The notes: generated from the sequence alone by a model not told the origin. Numbered from the stretch's first letter, positions 37,311 through 45,251 are shown. The stretch: 45,251 nucleotides of DNA from Alphaproteobacteria bacterium (GCA_020850755.1 JADZEB010000039.1:1-45251), one strand, 5' to 3'. Program-made: numbers and translations.

Positions 37311-38492
37311 TCAGTCCTGGCGCGGCAGCATCTGCTCGGCCAGCCGCACCCAGTAGGAGGCGCCGAGCGGGATCATCGCGTCGTTGAAGTCGAATCCCGG
37401 ATGGTGGCACATCGGGTCGTGCGGCGTGCGGCCGGTGCCCATGAAGATGTAGGCGCCCTGCTTGGCGTTCAGCAGGAAGGCGAAATCCTCGGCTCCCATG
37501 GTAGGCTTGGCGGCGATGTGCACCTTGTCGGCGCCGGCGACCTCCTTGGCCGCGCGCATCGCCTCGCCGGTCGCGACCGGATCGTTGACGGTGGCCGGAT
37601 AGGCGCGCATATAGTCCACCTCGGCCACCGCGCCGAAGGCGGCCGCGACCTGCTTCGCCACCTCCGGAACGCGCTGTTCCAGGAGATCGCCGGTCGCCTT
37701 GTCGAACCAGCGCGTCGTGCCGCGCATGAGCAGGGTCTGCGGGATCACGTTCCAGGTATCGCCGCCCTGGATCATGCTGATCGTCACCACCGCCGGGTCG
37801 CACGGATCGGCATTGCGCGAGACGATGCTTTGCAGCGCCGTGACGATGTGCGCCGCGATCAGCACCGGATCGATACCGAGATGCGGCATCGCGCCATGCG
37901 CGCCCTTGCCGGCAAGGCGGACCTCCACATTCGCCACCGCCGCCATCATGTTGCCTTCGCGGATGGCGAAATGGCCGGCGGGCAGGCCGGGCCAGTTGTG
38001 CAGACCATAGACGCGGTCCATGGGGAAGCGCGCGAACAGGCCTTCCTCCACCATCACGCGGCCGCCGCCCTCGTTCTCCTCGGCCGGCTGGAAGATGACG
38101 TAGATCGTGCCGTCGAAGTTGCGCGTCTCGGCGAGGTAGCGCGCGGCGCCGAGCAGCATGGTGGTATGACCGTCATGGCCGCAGGCATGCATCTTGCCCG
38201 GCACGGTCGAGGCATAGGGCGCGCCGGTGATCTCGGTGACATGCAGGGCGTCCATGTCGGCGCGCAGCCCGATCGCGCGGCCAGAGGCGTTCCCGCGGCC
38301 GCGGATCACGCCGACGACGCCGGTCTTGGCGATGCCGGCATGGACCTCGTCCACGCCGAAGCCGCGCAGCCGCTCGGCCACGAGCTTCGCGGTGCGGTGC
38401 TCCTCGAAGGCTGTTTCCGGGTGGCGATGGAGATCCTGCCGCCACGCGGTCAGTTCGGCGTGATAGTCGGCGATGCGGTTGACGATCGGCAT
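37311..38492 (-). CDS. M20-family amidohydrolase (hippurate hydrolase-like)
   Basis: A 393-residue metal-dependent amidohydrolase of peptidase family M20D, which cleaves N-acyl amino acids such as hippurate or acetylated amino acids. Metal-binding motifs are MHACGHDGHTTMLLGAA, FQPAEENEGGGRVM (catalytic Glu pair), GLHNWPGLPAG and the late MGAEDFAFLL and HHPGFDFND. The dimerisation domain lies at about 180-290. There is no signal peptide. ATG 38492 starts MPIVNRIADYHAEL. It follows a sugar-acid-dehydratase-type gene by 36 bp on the same strand, so both are probably cotranscribed. The exact substrate is unknown. Confidence 0.9.
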   Translation of the reverse strand: MPIVNRIADYHAELTAWRQDLHRHPETAFEEHRTAKLVAERLRGFGVDEVHAGIAKTGVVGVIRGRGNASGRAIGLRADMDALHVTEITGAPYASTVPGKMHACGHDGHTTMLLGAARYLAETRNFDGTIYVIFQPAEENEGGGRVMVEEGLFARFPMDRVYGLHNWPGLPAGHFAIREGNMMAAVANVEVRLAGKGAHGAMPHLGIDPVLIAAHIVTALQSIVSRNADPCDPAVVTISMIQGGDTWNVIPQTLLMRGTTRWFDKATGDLLEQRVPEVAKQVAAAFGAVAEVDYMRAYPATVNDPVATGEAMRAAKEVAGADKVHIAAKPTMGAEDFAFLLNAKQGAYIFMGTGRTPHDPMCHHPGFDFNDAMIPLGASYWVRLAEQMLPRQD

Positions 38493-38528
38493 GCGCGCGC
38501 TCCCGGAATGGCCGTGGGGCCGGTGTGC

Positions 38529-40355
38529 TCAGCGCCCCTCGGGGCGGAGGATGTCGAAATCCACCCCCTCGTCGGCCTGGAGCACGTGGCGGTCCCACAA
38601 CAGGTCGTAGCCGCGGCGCGGCGTTTCAACCGGCGGACGGAAGGCGGCGCGGCGCCGGGCCAGCTCGGCCTCGGGGACGAGAAGGTCGAGCCGCCGCTCC
38701 TTCACCGAAAGCCGGATGCGATCCCCGGTACGTGCGAGCGCGAGCGGCCCGCCCACCGCGGCCTCGGGCGTGACGTGCAGCACGATGGTGCCATAGGCGG
38801 TGCCGCTCATGCGCGCATCCGAGATGCGCACCAAGTCCTTCACGCCGGCACGCGCGAGCTTGCCCGGAATGGGGATGTAGCCGGCTTCCGGCATGCCGTA
38901 GCCGCCCTTGGGGCCGGCGTTCTGGAGCACGAGGATGTCGTCGGGGCGCACATCGAGCTCGGGGCTGTCGATCCGCTCGGCCATGTCGGCAAGAGAGGAG
39001 AACACCACCGCGCGCGCCTCCTTCTCGAACAGGGCGGGGTCGGCGGCGGAGCGCTTCAGGATCGCCCCGCGCGGTGCGAGGCTGCCGAACAGCGAAACCA
39101 GCCCGCCCACGGGCATGATCGGCTCGGCGGCCGGGCGGATATAGGCGCGATCGACGAAGGCCCCTGTCTCGCGCTTGAGACGCTGGCCGAGCGTCTCGCC
39201 CGTCACCGTCAGGCAGTCGAGATGCAGGAGCGGCTTGAGTTCGCGCAGCACCGCGCCGAGGCCGCCGGCGGCGAAGAAATCCTCCATGTAGCCCTGGCCG
39301 GTGGGCTTGAGATCGACCAGCACCGGCGTCGTGTCCGAGAGCGCGTTCAGGCGCTTGAGATCGACCGGAATGCCGAGCCGGCCCGCGATCGCGGTGAGGT
39401 GGATCAGCGCATTGGTCGAGCCGCCGATCGCCAACAGGACGCGCAGCGCATTCTCGATCGCCGGCGCGGTCATGATCTGGCTCGGCCGGATCGGGCGGCG
39501 GGTGGCAAGCTCCACGGCAAGCGCGCCGCTCGCTTCCGCCGCGCGCAGCCGGTCGGCATGCACGGCCGGGATGGCGGCGGTGCCGGGCAGCGCCATGCCG
39601 AGCGCCTCGGCGATGCAGGCCATGGTGCTGGCCGTGCCCATCACGCCGCAGGAGCCGGCGGTGGTGGCGAGGTTGCCCTCGACCCGCTCGATCCGCTCGG
39701 CGCTGACCTCGCCGGCGCGGAAGCGCGCCCAGAAGCGGCGGCAATCGGTGCAGGCCGACAGGCGCTCGCCCTCGAAGCGGGTGGCCATCATCGGCCCGCC
39801 GATAAGCTGCACGGAAGGCACGTCGGACGATGCGGCCGCCATGAGCTGCGCCGGCACGGTCTTGTCGCAGGCGCCCATCATCACCACCGCATCGCAGGGC
39901 TGGGCGCGCATCATCTCCTCGGTGTCGAGCGCCATCAGGTTGCGGTAGTACATCGTGCAGGGGCTGACGAAGGGCTCGCAGATCGAGATGGTGGGGAAGT
40001 CGACCGGCAGGCCGCCGGCGGCGAGCACGCCGCGCTTCACCGCCTCGGCCAGTTCCGGGAAGTGGCGGTGGCAGTTGTTGAAGCCCGAGGCGGTGTTCAC
40101 GATTCCCACCACCGGCTTCTTCAGGATCGCGCTCGAATAGCCCATCGACTTGATGAAGGCGCGGCGGAGGTATAGTGCGAAGTCGCGATCGCCATAGTTG
40201 GTGGCGCCCTTTGCCAATCCTTGCGCGCCCTGCGGCGCGCCCGGATCGCGGCCCGGAGCCGCGTTGCGCGGCGTGCGCGCGGGCCTGGCGGGCGCGGGCT
40301 TGCCTGTTGCAGCCTTGGCTGCGGGTTTGCGGGGCGGCTTGGGCGACTTCGCCAT
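38529..40355 (-). CDS. IlvD/Edd-family dehydratase, sugar-acid type
   Basis: Fe-S dehydratase of the IlvD/Edd family, 608 residues. Conserved ligands are in [23 protein letters not shown] and [15 protein letters not shown], the three-cysteine arrangement seen in pentonate (arabonate/xylonate) dehydratases with a [2Fe-2S] cluster. [16 protein letters not shown] and [14 protein letters not shown] are also typical. About 48 N-terminal residues are Lys/Pro/Ala-rich and look disordered, which is unusual for the family; a later start is possible, but family homology seems to begin near [11 protein letters not shown]. The M20 gene follows, and a possible operator lies at 40498-40515. The closest alternative is a true dihydroxy-acid dehydratase of branched-chain synthesis, less likely from the GSCGVMGT variant. 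Confidence 0.85.
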   Translation of the reverse strand: MAKSPKPPRKPAAKAATGKPAPARPARTPRNAAPGRDPGAPQGAQGLAKGATNYGDRDFALYLRRAFIKSMGYSSAILKKPVVGIVNTASGFNNCHRHFPELAEAVKRGVLAAGGLPVDFPTISICEPFVSPCTMYYRNLMALDTEEMMRAQPCDAVVMMGACDKTVPAQLMAAASSDVPSVQLIGGPMMATRFEGERLSACTDCRRFWARFRAGEVSAERIERVEGNLATTAGSCGVMGTASTMACIAEALGMALPGTAAIPAVHADRLRAAEASGALAVELATRRPIRPSQIMTAPAIENALRVLLAIGGSTNALIHLTAIAGRLGIPVDLKRLNALSDTTPVLVDLKPTGQGYMEDFFAAGGLGAVLRELKPLLHLDCLTVTGETLGQRLKRETGAFVDRAYIRPAAEPIMPVGGLVSLFGSLAPRGAILKRSAADPALFEKEARAVVFSSLADMAERIDSPELDVRPDDILVLQNAGPKGGYGMPEAGYIPIPGKLARAGVKDLVRISDARMSGTAYGTIVLHVTPEAAVGGPLALARTGDRIRLSVKERRLDLLVPEAELARRRAAFRPPVETPRRGYDLLWDRHVLQADEGVDFDILRPEGR

Positions 40356-40497
40356 CGGTCTGGCTCCTTCGGTATGGAGCGCCGATGCTAGGGGCCGGGG
40401 GAGGCGCGATCAACCGCCACCGCCGCTGCCGCGCCGAGCCATGCTTTGGGAGGTGGCAGAGCGTGATGAGGCCCGGCGTTGCAGGCTCCTTTGGGTT

Positions 40498-40515
40498 GTG
40501 GTATCAAAATACCAC
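40498..40515. promoter_or_regulatory. Palindromic operator candidate between dehydratase and rplM
   Basis: GTGGTATCAAAATACCAC is a perfect 7-bp inverted repeat around CAAA, an AT-rich island in a GC-rich region. It ends 12 bp before the -35 of the rplM promoter and lies 143 bp upstream of the dehydratase start. The half-site resembles GntR-type operators, which often control sugar-acid genes. Confidence 0.6.
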
Positions 40516-40527
40516 ATCTCTTTTCCC

Positions 40528-40556
40528 TTGACGCTGCGGCGCCCGAAGGCCATAAC
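40528..40556 (+). promoter_or_regulatory. Sigma-70 promoter of rplM-rpsI
   Basis: TTGACG at 40528-40533, a 17-base spacer, then CATAAC at 40551-40556 (5 of 6 and 4 of 6 consensus matches). The predicted start near 40563 gives a leader of roughly 67 bases containing the hairpin at 40572-40605. Confidence 0.7.
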
Positions 40557-40571
40557 CCGCGCCGTTTCGCG

Positions 40572-40605
40572 CGCCCCCTCTTGGCTTGCCGGCCAAGGGG
40601 GGGCG
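40572..40605 (+). other. Long leader hairpin before rplM
   Basis: Bases 40572-40585 (CGCCCCCTCTTGGC) pair over 14 positions with 40592-40605 (GCCAAGGGGGGGCG), with a single G-T pair and loop TTGCCG. It ends 24 bases before the rplM ATG and just ahead of the GAAGGAAC ribosome site. Possible roles are autogenous ribosomal-protein control, attenuation or transcript stabilisation. Confidence 0.7.
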
Positions 40606-40629
40606 TGCCTCCTGACCGAAGGAACGGCC

Positions 40630-41097
40630 ATGAAGACCCTCTCGCTCAAGCCGCGCGAGGTGAAGAAAAGCTGGGTGCTGATCGATGCCGACGGGCTGGT
40701 GCTCGGCCGGCTTGCCACGATCATCGCCACCCGGCTGCGCGGCAAGCATCGCCCCGACTTCACCCCCCATGTCGATTGCGGCGACAACATCATCGTCATC
40801 AACGCCGAGAAGGTGCGGCTGACCGGCAACAAGGCCGAGCAGAGCGTCTTCCACTGGCACACGGGCCACCCGGGCGGGATCAAGGGGCGCACCCTCGGCC
40901 AGCGCCTGCGCTCGGCCCATCCCGAGCGGGTGATCGTCAAGGCGGTGGAGCGCATGATCACGCGCGGGCCGCTGGCGCGCGTGCAGATGAAGAACCTGCG
41001 CGTCTATGCCGGCCCGGACCACCCGCACGAGGCGCAGCAGCCGGCCAAGCTGGACGTTGCGAAGCTCAACCCCAAGAACGCCTACCGGAGCGGCTGA
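40630..41097 (+). CDS. rplM: 50S ribosomal protein L13
   Basis: Large-subunit protein that assembles early on 23S rRNA. The 155-residue length is normal. [21 protein letters not shown] opens the core, then [48 protein letters not shown] and [32 protein letters not shown] follow, all standard for L13. ATG 40630 follows GAAGGAACGGCC; the frame is open far upstream, but only across the promoter and the dehydratase complement. rpsI begins five bases after its stop, the widely conserved rplM-rpsI pair. Confidence 0.98.
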   Translation: MKTLSLKPREVKKSWVLIDADGLVLGRLATIIATRLRGKHRPDFTPHVDCGDNIIVINAEKVRLTGNKAEQSVFHWHTGHPGGIKGRTLGQRLRSAHPERVIVKAVERMITRGPLARVQMKNLRVYAGPDHPHEAQQPAKLDVAKLNPKNAYRSG

Positions 41098-41101
41098 CGC
41101 C

Positions 41102-41590
41102 ATGACCGACGGCAAGACGACGCTCAGCGACCTCAAGGACCTGGCCCAGGCGGTTCCCGCCATGGCCGCCGCCACCGCCCCGGCCGAGCCCAAGCGCGAC
41201 GGCCTCGGCCGCAGCCAGGCCACCGGCCGGCGCAAGAACGCGGTCGCCCGCGTGTGGGTGAAGCCCGGCAGCGGCAAGATCATGGTCAACGGCAAGCCGG
41301 CCGAGCGCTATTTCGCGCGCGGCGTGCTGCGCATGCTGATCACCCAGCCCTTCCTGGTGGCCGACCGCTACAACCAGTTCGACGTGATGTGCACCGTTAC
41401 CGGCGGCGGGCTTTCGGGCCAGGCCGGCGCGGTGCGCCACGGCATCAGCCGCGCGCTGGTGAACTACGAGCCGGGGCTGCGCAAGATCCTCAAGGCGTCC
41501 GGGTTCCTCACCCGCGACAGCCGCGTGGTCGAGCGCAAGAAGTACGGTCACGCCAAGGCCCGCCGCAGCTTCCAGTTCTCGAAGCGCTAG
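41102..41590 (+). CDS. rpsI: 30S ribosomal protein S9
   Basis: Small-subunit protein whose C-terminal tail reaches the P site. The 162-residue protein has an alphaproteobacterial-type N-terminal extension (1-38), then [56 protein letters not shown] and the invariant end [20 protein letters not shown] 41102 lies just after the rplM stop. Two hairpins follow the gene, the second a good intrinsic terminator, so the operon probably ends here. Confidence 0.98.
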   Translation: MTDGKTTLSDLKDLAQAVPAMAAATAPAEPKRDGLGRSQATGRRKNAVARVWVKPGSGKIMVNGKPAERYFARGVLRMLITQPFLVADRYNQFDVMCTVTGGGLSGQAGAVRHGISRALVNYEPGLRKILKASGFLTRDSRVVERKKYGHAKARRSFQFSKR

Positions 41591-41608
41591 GCGGTTCAGC
41601 CACGGCAT

Positions 41609-41632
41609 CCGGCAGGGCCTCGTCCCTGCCGG
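41609..41632 (+). other. First hairpin after rpsI
   Basis: CCGGCAGGG at 41609-41617 pairs perfectly with CCCTGCCGG at 41624-41632, loop CCTCGT. It sits directly ahead of the terminator hairpin and may protect the transcript end. Confidence 0.6.
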
Positions 41633-41641
41633 CGAGTTCTC

Positions 41642-41672
41642 GAAGGGCGCCCCATCCGGGCGCCCTTCTTGC
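41642..41672 (+). terminator. Intrinsic terminator of rplM-rpsI
   Basis: GAAGGGCGCCC at 41642-41652 and GGGCGCCCTTC at 41658-41668 form a perfect 11-bp stem with loop CATCC, followed by TTGCTTCC. Confidence 0.85.
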
Positions 41673-41737
41673 TTCCGGGCGCCGACTGCCTGTGTTATCC
41701 GGGTGCCCGTCAGAACCCGTTCGCCAGGAGAGGTTCC

Positions 41738-42295
41738 ATGCAGGGCCGGGGTCCCTTGTTTCCGTTCCAGGGCAGGATGCCCGTCATCCATCCCGAGGCC
41801 TGGATCGCGCCCACCGCCGCCATCATCGGCGATGTCGAGATCGGCAAGGGCAGCGGCATCTGGTTCAACTGCGTCGTGCGCGGCGACGTGCATCATGTGC
41901 GCATCGGCGAGCGCAGCAACATCCAGGATGGCAGCATCCTGCACGTCGCGCGCGGCAAGTATCCCTGCATCGTCGGCAATGACGTCACCGTGGGCCACAT
42001 GGCGATCGTCCATGCCTGCGTGCTCGAGGACAAGGCCTTCGTCGGCATGGGTGCGATCGTGCTCGACGGCGCGGTGATCGAGTCCGAAGGCATGCTGGCG
42101 GCCGGCGCCGTGCTCTCGCCCGGCAAGCGCATCGCGCGCGGCGAGCTGTGGGGCGGCATCCCGGCCAAGCCGATCCGTGCCCTCTCGCCCGAGGAGCGGG
42201 CGCAATGGGCCAAGACGGCCGTGAACTATGCCGAGCTCGGCGGCAACTATCGCCTGGAATATGCGCGCCAGGCCATGGCCGGCGCCGCCGACTAG
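41738..42295 (+). CDS. Gamma-carbonic-anhydrase-family protein
   Basis: A 185-residue left-handed beta-helix protein of the gamma-carbonic anhydrase / PaaY-CaiE group, expected to form a metal-binding trimer that interconverts CO2 and bicarbonate. Repeating hexapeptides run through the centre; VVRGDVHHVRIGERSNIQDGS and VTVGHMAIVHACV supply the three His metal ligands, and the closing helix starts at ALSPEERAQW. ATG 41738 follows CAGGAGAGGTTCC. Many bacterial members have weak or no measured carbonic anhydrase activity, so the function is by family. It may be linked functionally to the SbtAB pair at 23-24 kb. Confidence 0.9.
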   Translation: MQGRGPLFPFQGRMPVIHPEAWIAPTAAIIGDVEIGKGSGIWFNCVVRGDVHHVRIGERSNIQDGSILHVARGKYPCIVGNDVTVGHMAIVHACVLEDKAFVGMGAIVLDGAVIESEGMLAAGAVLSPGKRIARGELWGGIPAKPIRALSPEERAQWAKTAVNYAELGGNYRLEYARQAMAGAAD

Positions 42296-42414
42296 GTCGT
42301 TCGCGCGGCGCCGCACAAGCCTTCGTTGGCGCCGCAAGGCGGGTCGAACGCCACGCGCTGTGCCGGACCGGTGCCGGCAGGGAGCGGTGCTGTGGCAACG
42401 CAGGGAATGAGCCG

Positions 42415-42975
42415 ATGCTCGGATTCCTCAAGTCGATGCTGGGCCGCAAGCCGGCGGGTGCCGGACCAACCGAGGCTGAGCAGTCCGTCAGCCTGCCGCA
42501 AGGTCTGGTCGATGCGGTGTCCGAGCCGATCCGTTCCGCGATCCTCTCGACCTTCCACTATTTCTGCGCCGCGCCGGACTCGCTGGTCGGGCGCCCGGCC
42601 GAGGTGGCGAAGCAGGCCGCGCTGATCGAGTATCTGCTGATCGCCTTGCCGCAATCGCACATGGCGCCCGATTTCGGTCGCGACGTCACCGATGCGCTGG
42701 CCGAGGGGCGGGCGGCACTGCGCGGCGCGCTTGGCATCGCCCCGGACGTGTCGGGCGCGCGCGTGATCGAGGCGCTGGCGGCGGCGGCGCCCAGGCTTGC
42801 GCGCGGGGATACCGCCAGCGCGCAGGCATCGCTGGGCGCTGTGGCGGGGGCCGATGCGGCCCTGGTGGTCCAGGCGATGGCGCACTTGCCGCGCCTGCCG
42901 GCACTGGCCGAGGGTGTGCGCCGCGCGCGCGATGTGCTGCAGCGGACCGGCAGCCTCGATACGAGTGGGCGATAG
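42415..42975 (+). CDS. Unknown cytosolic protein, paralogue of the downstream lipoprotein
   Basis: I do not recognise this 186-residue family. It has no signal peptide or membrane segment, and is mostly helical with Ala-rich helices. SVSLPQG (24-30), SLVGRPAE (56-63) and GRAALRGALGIAP (98-110) recur almost exactly in the next gene, so the two are duplicates. ATG 42415 (MLGFLKSMLGRKP) follows CAGGGAATGAGCCG; the frame is open further upstream, but only over the end of the carbonic anhydrase gene. Its TAG stop at 42973-42975 is the only stop codon between it and the downstream paralogue, which is in the same frame. It is co-directional with the carbonic anhydrase, 119 bp earlier; those 119 bp show nothing recognisable. 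Confidence 0.75.
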   Translation: MLGFLKSMLGRKPAGAGPTEAEQSVSLPQGLVDAVSEPIRSAILSTFHYFCAAPDSLVGRPAEVAKQAALIEYLLIALPQSHMAPDFGRDVTDALAEGRAALRGALGIAPDVSGARVIEALAAAAPRLARGDTASAQASLGAVAGADAALVVQAMAHLPRLPALAEGVRRARDVLQRTGSLDTSGR

Positions 42976-43137
42976 CCACCGCAGGGCTTGCGCTTGTGGG
43001 AACTGGTACGGGGCGCCAGCGTTAACTGGATCGAGGAAGGGCCGCGGCAGACTGCCATCAACGTGCCACTGGGCTCGGCCGTGATGCGTGCTGCGCTGGA
43101 CCCGTCCGGCATCGATCCGATCCGACGGAGACCTGTC

Positions 43138-43773
43138 ATGCCTGCTCGAACCATGTCTTGCGACGAAACGATTTTGCGCCGCGTTGGCCTGCTGCCGGTT
43201 GCCGGTGCAGCCCTGCTGTTGCTGTCGGCCTGCGCCGCCACGGTGGCGCCCGCGCCGATGACGACCGAAAGCGTCAGCCTGCCGCGTGGCGCCGACACCA
43301 GAATCACCGATCCGGTCCGCCACGCTGTGAGCCACACGAGCTACGTCTTCGCCACCGCGCCCGAGCAGCTCGCCGGCCGCCCCGCAGAAGCGGCCGAGGC
43401 GGCGCTCTACTACGAGTACATGGCAGCGCGCCTGACCGGACCCTATGAGCGGGTGGAGTATCGCCCGCTGCATCCGCAGCTGCTGCTGGCCGGCCGGGCG
43501 GAGTTGCGCCAGGCGCTGGGCATCGCGCCCACGGCGCCGGCCCAGGCGACGATCGACAGCCTTTGGCGGGTGGCGGAAGCGACCCGCTCGGGTAATCGCG
43601 AGGCGGCGACACAGGCCGCGACCGGTGGGGTCTTCACCGCCCCGCCTGAGCAGACGCTCACGCGCTTGGCGTCACTGCCGCCCCTGCCCATGGTTGCGCG
43701 CGCATCCGCCGACGCCTACGGGCACTTCCGGTCGCAGGACATGCGCGGGTCGAGCAATCGCCGGCTCTGGTAG
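43138..43773 (+). CDS. Unknown lipoprotein, paralogue of the upstream gene
   Basis: A 211-residue predicted lipoprotein. The N-terminus has a hydrophobic stretch GLLPVAGAALLLLSAC with lipobox Cys32, so it is likely tethered to a membrane facing the periplasm. The mature part aligns with the upstream protein: SVSLPRG (45-51), QLAGRPAE (77-84) and GRAELRQALGIAP (119-131), the last sharing 11 of 13 residues with its paralogue. The C-terminus is different (Gln/Arg-rich, ends NRRLW). ATG 43138 is preceded by ACGGAGACCTGTC; ATG 43153 is an alternative. It is followed by a bidirectional terminator and then the opposing phaC gene. Function unknown; a link with granules or envelope is speculation. Confidence 0.75.
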   Translation: MPARTMSCDETILRRVGLLPVAGAALLLLSACAATVAPAPMTTESVSLPRGADTRITDPVRHAVSHTSYVFATAPEQLAGRPAEAAEAALYYEYMAARLTGPYERVEYRPLHPQLLLAGRAELRQALGIAPTAPAQATIDSLWRVAEATRSGNREAATQAATGGVFTAPPEQTLTRLASLPPLPMVARASADAYGHFRSQDMRGSSNRRLW

Positions 43774-43801
43774 CCAGCCCGATCGCCCGGTTGCCGAACG
43801 C

Positions 43802-43839
43802 ACAAGGGCGGCCGCCCGGTCCGGGAGAGCCGCCCTTGT
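43802..43839. terminator. Bidirectional hairpin terminator before phaC end
   Basis: ACAAGGGCGGC at 43802-43812 is the exact complement of GCCGCCCTTGT at 43829-43839, and CCCGG/CCGGG can pair inside. It lies between the lipoprotein (+) and phaC (-) and is followed by TCTTGCG on the plus strand. Confidence 0.8.
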
Positions 43840-43870
43840 TCTTGCGTGCGCCCCGACGTGGCTCGCTCGC

Positions 43871-45251
43871 CTACTCGGCGCGCGACTTGACGTAGCTGCC
43901 AGGCGCATCCTCGAGCGCCGGCAACGCGCCATCCCCGGGGGCGCGCGGGGCGACGCGCGCCTTGGCCAGCCCGCTGACCCAGCGATGCCAGTCCGGCCAC
44001 CAGGAGCCGGCCAGTTCGGTCGAGCCCTTGAGCCAAGCTGCCGGGTCGGCGGGCAGATCTGCGTTCACCCAGTGGCTGTACTTGCCGGATTCCGGCGGGT
44101 TGACCACGCCCGCGATATGACCCGAGGCGGCCAGCACGAACCGCGTCGGGCCACGATAGATCTGCGTCGCGCGATAGGTCGAGGTCCAGGGCGCGATGTG
44201 GTCCTCGCGCGTGGACAGGATGTAGGTGGGAATCGCGATGCGGCCGAGGTCGATGGGCTCGCCCATCAGGCGGATCGCGCCGGGCTTCACCAGGAGATTC
44301 TCCTGGTACATCTTGCGCAGGTAGAAGCTGTGCATGCGCGCGGGCATGCGCGTGGAATCGGAGTTCCAGTAGAGGAGATCGAAGGGGAAGGGCTCCTGGC
44401 CGAGCAGGTAGTTGTTCACCACGAACGACCAGATCAGGTCGTTGGCGCGCAGCATGTTGAAGGTGGTGGCCATCTCGTGGCCTTCGAGGAAGCCACGCTT
44501 GCCCATCTTCTCTTCGAGGGCGCGAAGCTGCTCCTCGTCGATAAAGACGGAAAGCTCGCCCGCCTCCTCGAAATCGACCATGGTGGTGAAGAAGGTCGCC
44601 GACTTGACGCGATCATCGCCTTTGAGCGCCATCCAGGACAGCAGGCAGGCGAGCAAGGTGCCGCCCAGGCAGTAGCCGATCGCATTGACCTGGTTCTCGC
44701 CCGTGGCCTTCTCGATCGCCGCCAGCGCCGCCAGCGGCCCTTCCTCCATGTAGTCGTCGAAGGTCTTGGCGGCCAGCTTCTCGTCAGGGTTCACCCAGCT
44801 GATCACGAACACGGTGTGGCCCTGGTCGACCGCCCACTTGATGAAGCTGTTCTTCGGGCGGAGATCGAGGATGTAGTACTTGTTGATCCAGGGCGGGATG
44901 ATCAGCAGCGGGCGCTTCAGCACCTTCTCGGTGGTGGGGGTGTACTGGACCAACTGCATCAGGTCGTTCTGGAACACGACCTTGCCCGGGGTCAGCGCGA
45001 TGTTCTGGCCCACCTTGAAGGCGTCCATGTCGGTCATCTTGACCGAGAGGCGCCCCTTGCCGCGCTCGAGGTCGGCAAGCAGGTTGGACAGCCCCTTGAT
45101 CAGGTTCTCCCCGCCCGTCTCGGCGGTCTTGCGCAAGACCTCGGGATTGGTCAGCACGAAGTTCGAAGGCGCCATCGCATCGACGAACTGGCGCGTATAG
45201 AAATCCACCTTCTGCGCGGTCTTCTCGTCCACGCCATCGACGGTCTTCACC
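43871..45251 (-). CDS. phaC: Class I poly(3-hydroxyalkanoate) synthase (5' end outside window)
   Basis: Polymerises 3-hydroxyacyl-CoA into PHA storage granules. The visible 460 codons run off the right edge, so about 130 residues of the usual 590-600 are missing from the N-terminus. The lipase-like box IGYCLGGTLLA has the catalytic Cys, TREDHIAPW the Asp and AASGHIAGVVNPP the His. Class I traits include LIIPPWINKYYILDLRP and the region WSFVVNNYLLGQEPFPFDLL. The C-terminus has ADPAAWLKG and HRWVSGLA, then a variable tail ending VKSRAE. It converges on the unknown lipoprotein gene across a terminator. No phaA, phaB, phaR or phasin gene is within the window. Confidence 0.95.
   Translation of the reverse strand, partial: VKTVDGVDEKTAQKVDFYTRQFVDAMAPSNFVLTNPEVLRKTAETGGENLIKGLSNLLADLERGKGRLSVKMTDMDAFKVGQNIALTPGKVVFQNDLMQLVQYTPTTEKVLKRPLLIIPPWINKYYILDLRPKNSFIKWAVDQGHTVFVISWVNPDEKLAAKTFDDYMEEGPLAALAAIEKATGENQVNAIGYCLGGTLLACLLSWMALKGDDRVKSATFFTTMVDFEEAGELSVFIDEEQLRALEEKMGKRGFLEGHEMATTFNMLRANDLIWSFVVNNYLLGQEPFPFDLLYWNSDSTRMPARMHSFYLRKMYQENLLVKPGAIRLMGEPIDLGRIAIPTYILSTREDHIAPWTSTYRATQIYRGPTRFVLAASGHIAGVVNPPESGKYSHWVNADLPADPAAWLKGSTELAGSWWPDWHRWVSGLAKARVAPRAPGDGALPALEDAPGSYVKSRAE

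Overview
The window is a GC-rich, gene-dense piece of chromosome with no transposase, phage or plasmid functions. Its content points to an alphaproteobacterium, probably a Rhodospirillales/Acetobacterales-type heterotroph: a SUF operon, an Aap-type amino-acid transporter, glnB-glnA, a B12-dependent ribonucleotide reductase, glutaryl-CoA dehydrogenase, a TRAP transporter, PHA synthase, and rpsI with the long N-terminus seen in alphaproteobacteria. This placement is inferred from gene content and order, not from a search.

Layout. Positions 1-5805 hold a rightward SUF iron-sulfur assembly operon (sufB partial, C, D, S, U, T, A), mostly with overlapping stop and start codons. It meets a leftward pair head-on: a lipoprotein hydrolase and an RNA uracil methyltransferase (5802-8290). 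Positions 8357-13272 look like a catabolic island: an SMP-30/lactonase-like protein, an amidohydrolase and a leftward TRAP transporter (dctQ-dctM-dctP). Leftward gcdH, a DEAD-box helicase, a rightward alpha/beta hydrolase, leftward nrdJ and parE follow to 22405. A palindromic repeat pair lies between the hydrolase and nrdJ.

Positions 22547-25726 carry a YciA-like thioesterase, a bicarbonate transporter with its PII-like partner (sbtA-sbtB), a small leftward protein with CHAT/caspase-like His and Cys motifs, and dps. Next is leftward glnB-glnA, with a sigma-54 promoter candidate before glnB and a clear terminator after glnA. Positions 28252-31254 carry an aminotransferase, tRNA-His(GTG), mobA and an SDR protein whose catalytic residues appear replaced. 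Positions 31376-37292 carry aapJ-aapQ-aapM (no ATPase gene follows), aspartate dehydrogenase, a 3-hydroxyisobutyrate-dehydrogenase-like enzyme and a MarC protein. A leftward sugar-acid dehydratase and M20 amidohydrolase face the rightward rplM-rpsI operon across a spacer holding a palindrome, a good sigma-70 promoter and a long leader hairpin. The window ends with a gamma-carbonic anhydrase, two tandem paralogues of unknown function (one soluble, one a lipoprotein) and the 3' part of phaC.

How the genes work together. Nitrogen handling is prominent: GlnB/GlnA, Aap uptake and aspartate dehydrogenase. The SUF operon makes Fe-S clusters that may serve the methyltransferase and the dehydratase in this same window. 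SbtAB and a gamma-carbonic anhydrase suggest attention to bicarbonate supply in what otherwise looks like a heterotroph. The best candidates for undescribed biology are the CHAT/caspase-like protein, the in-frame paralogue pair before phaC, and the palindromic elements at 17578-17703 and 40498-40605.
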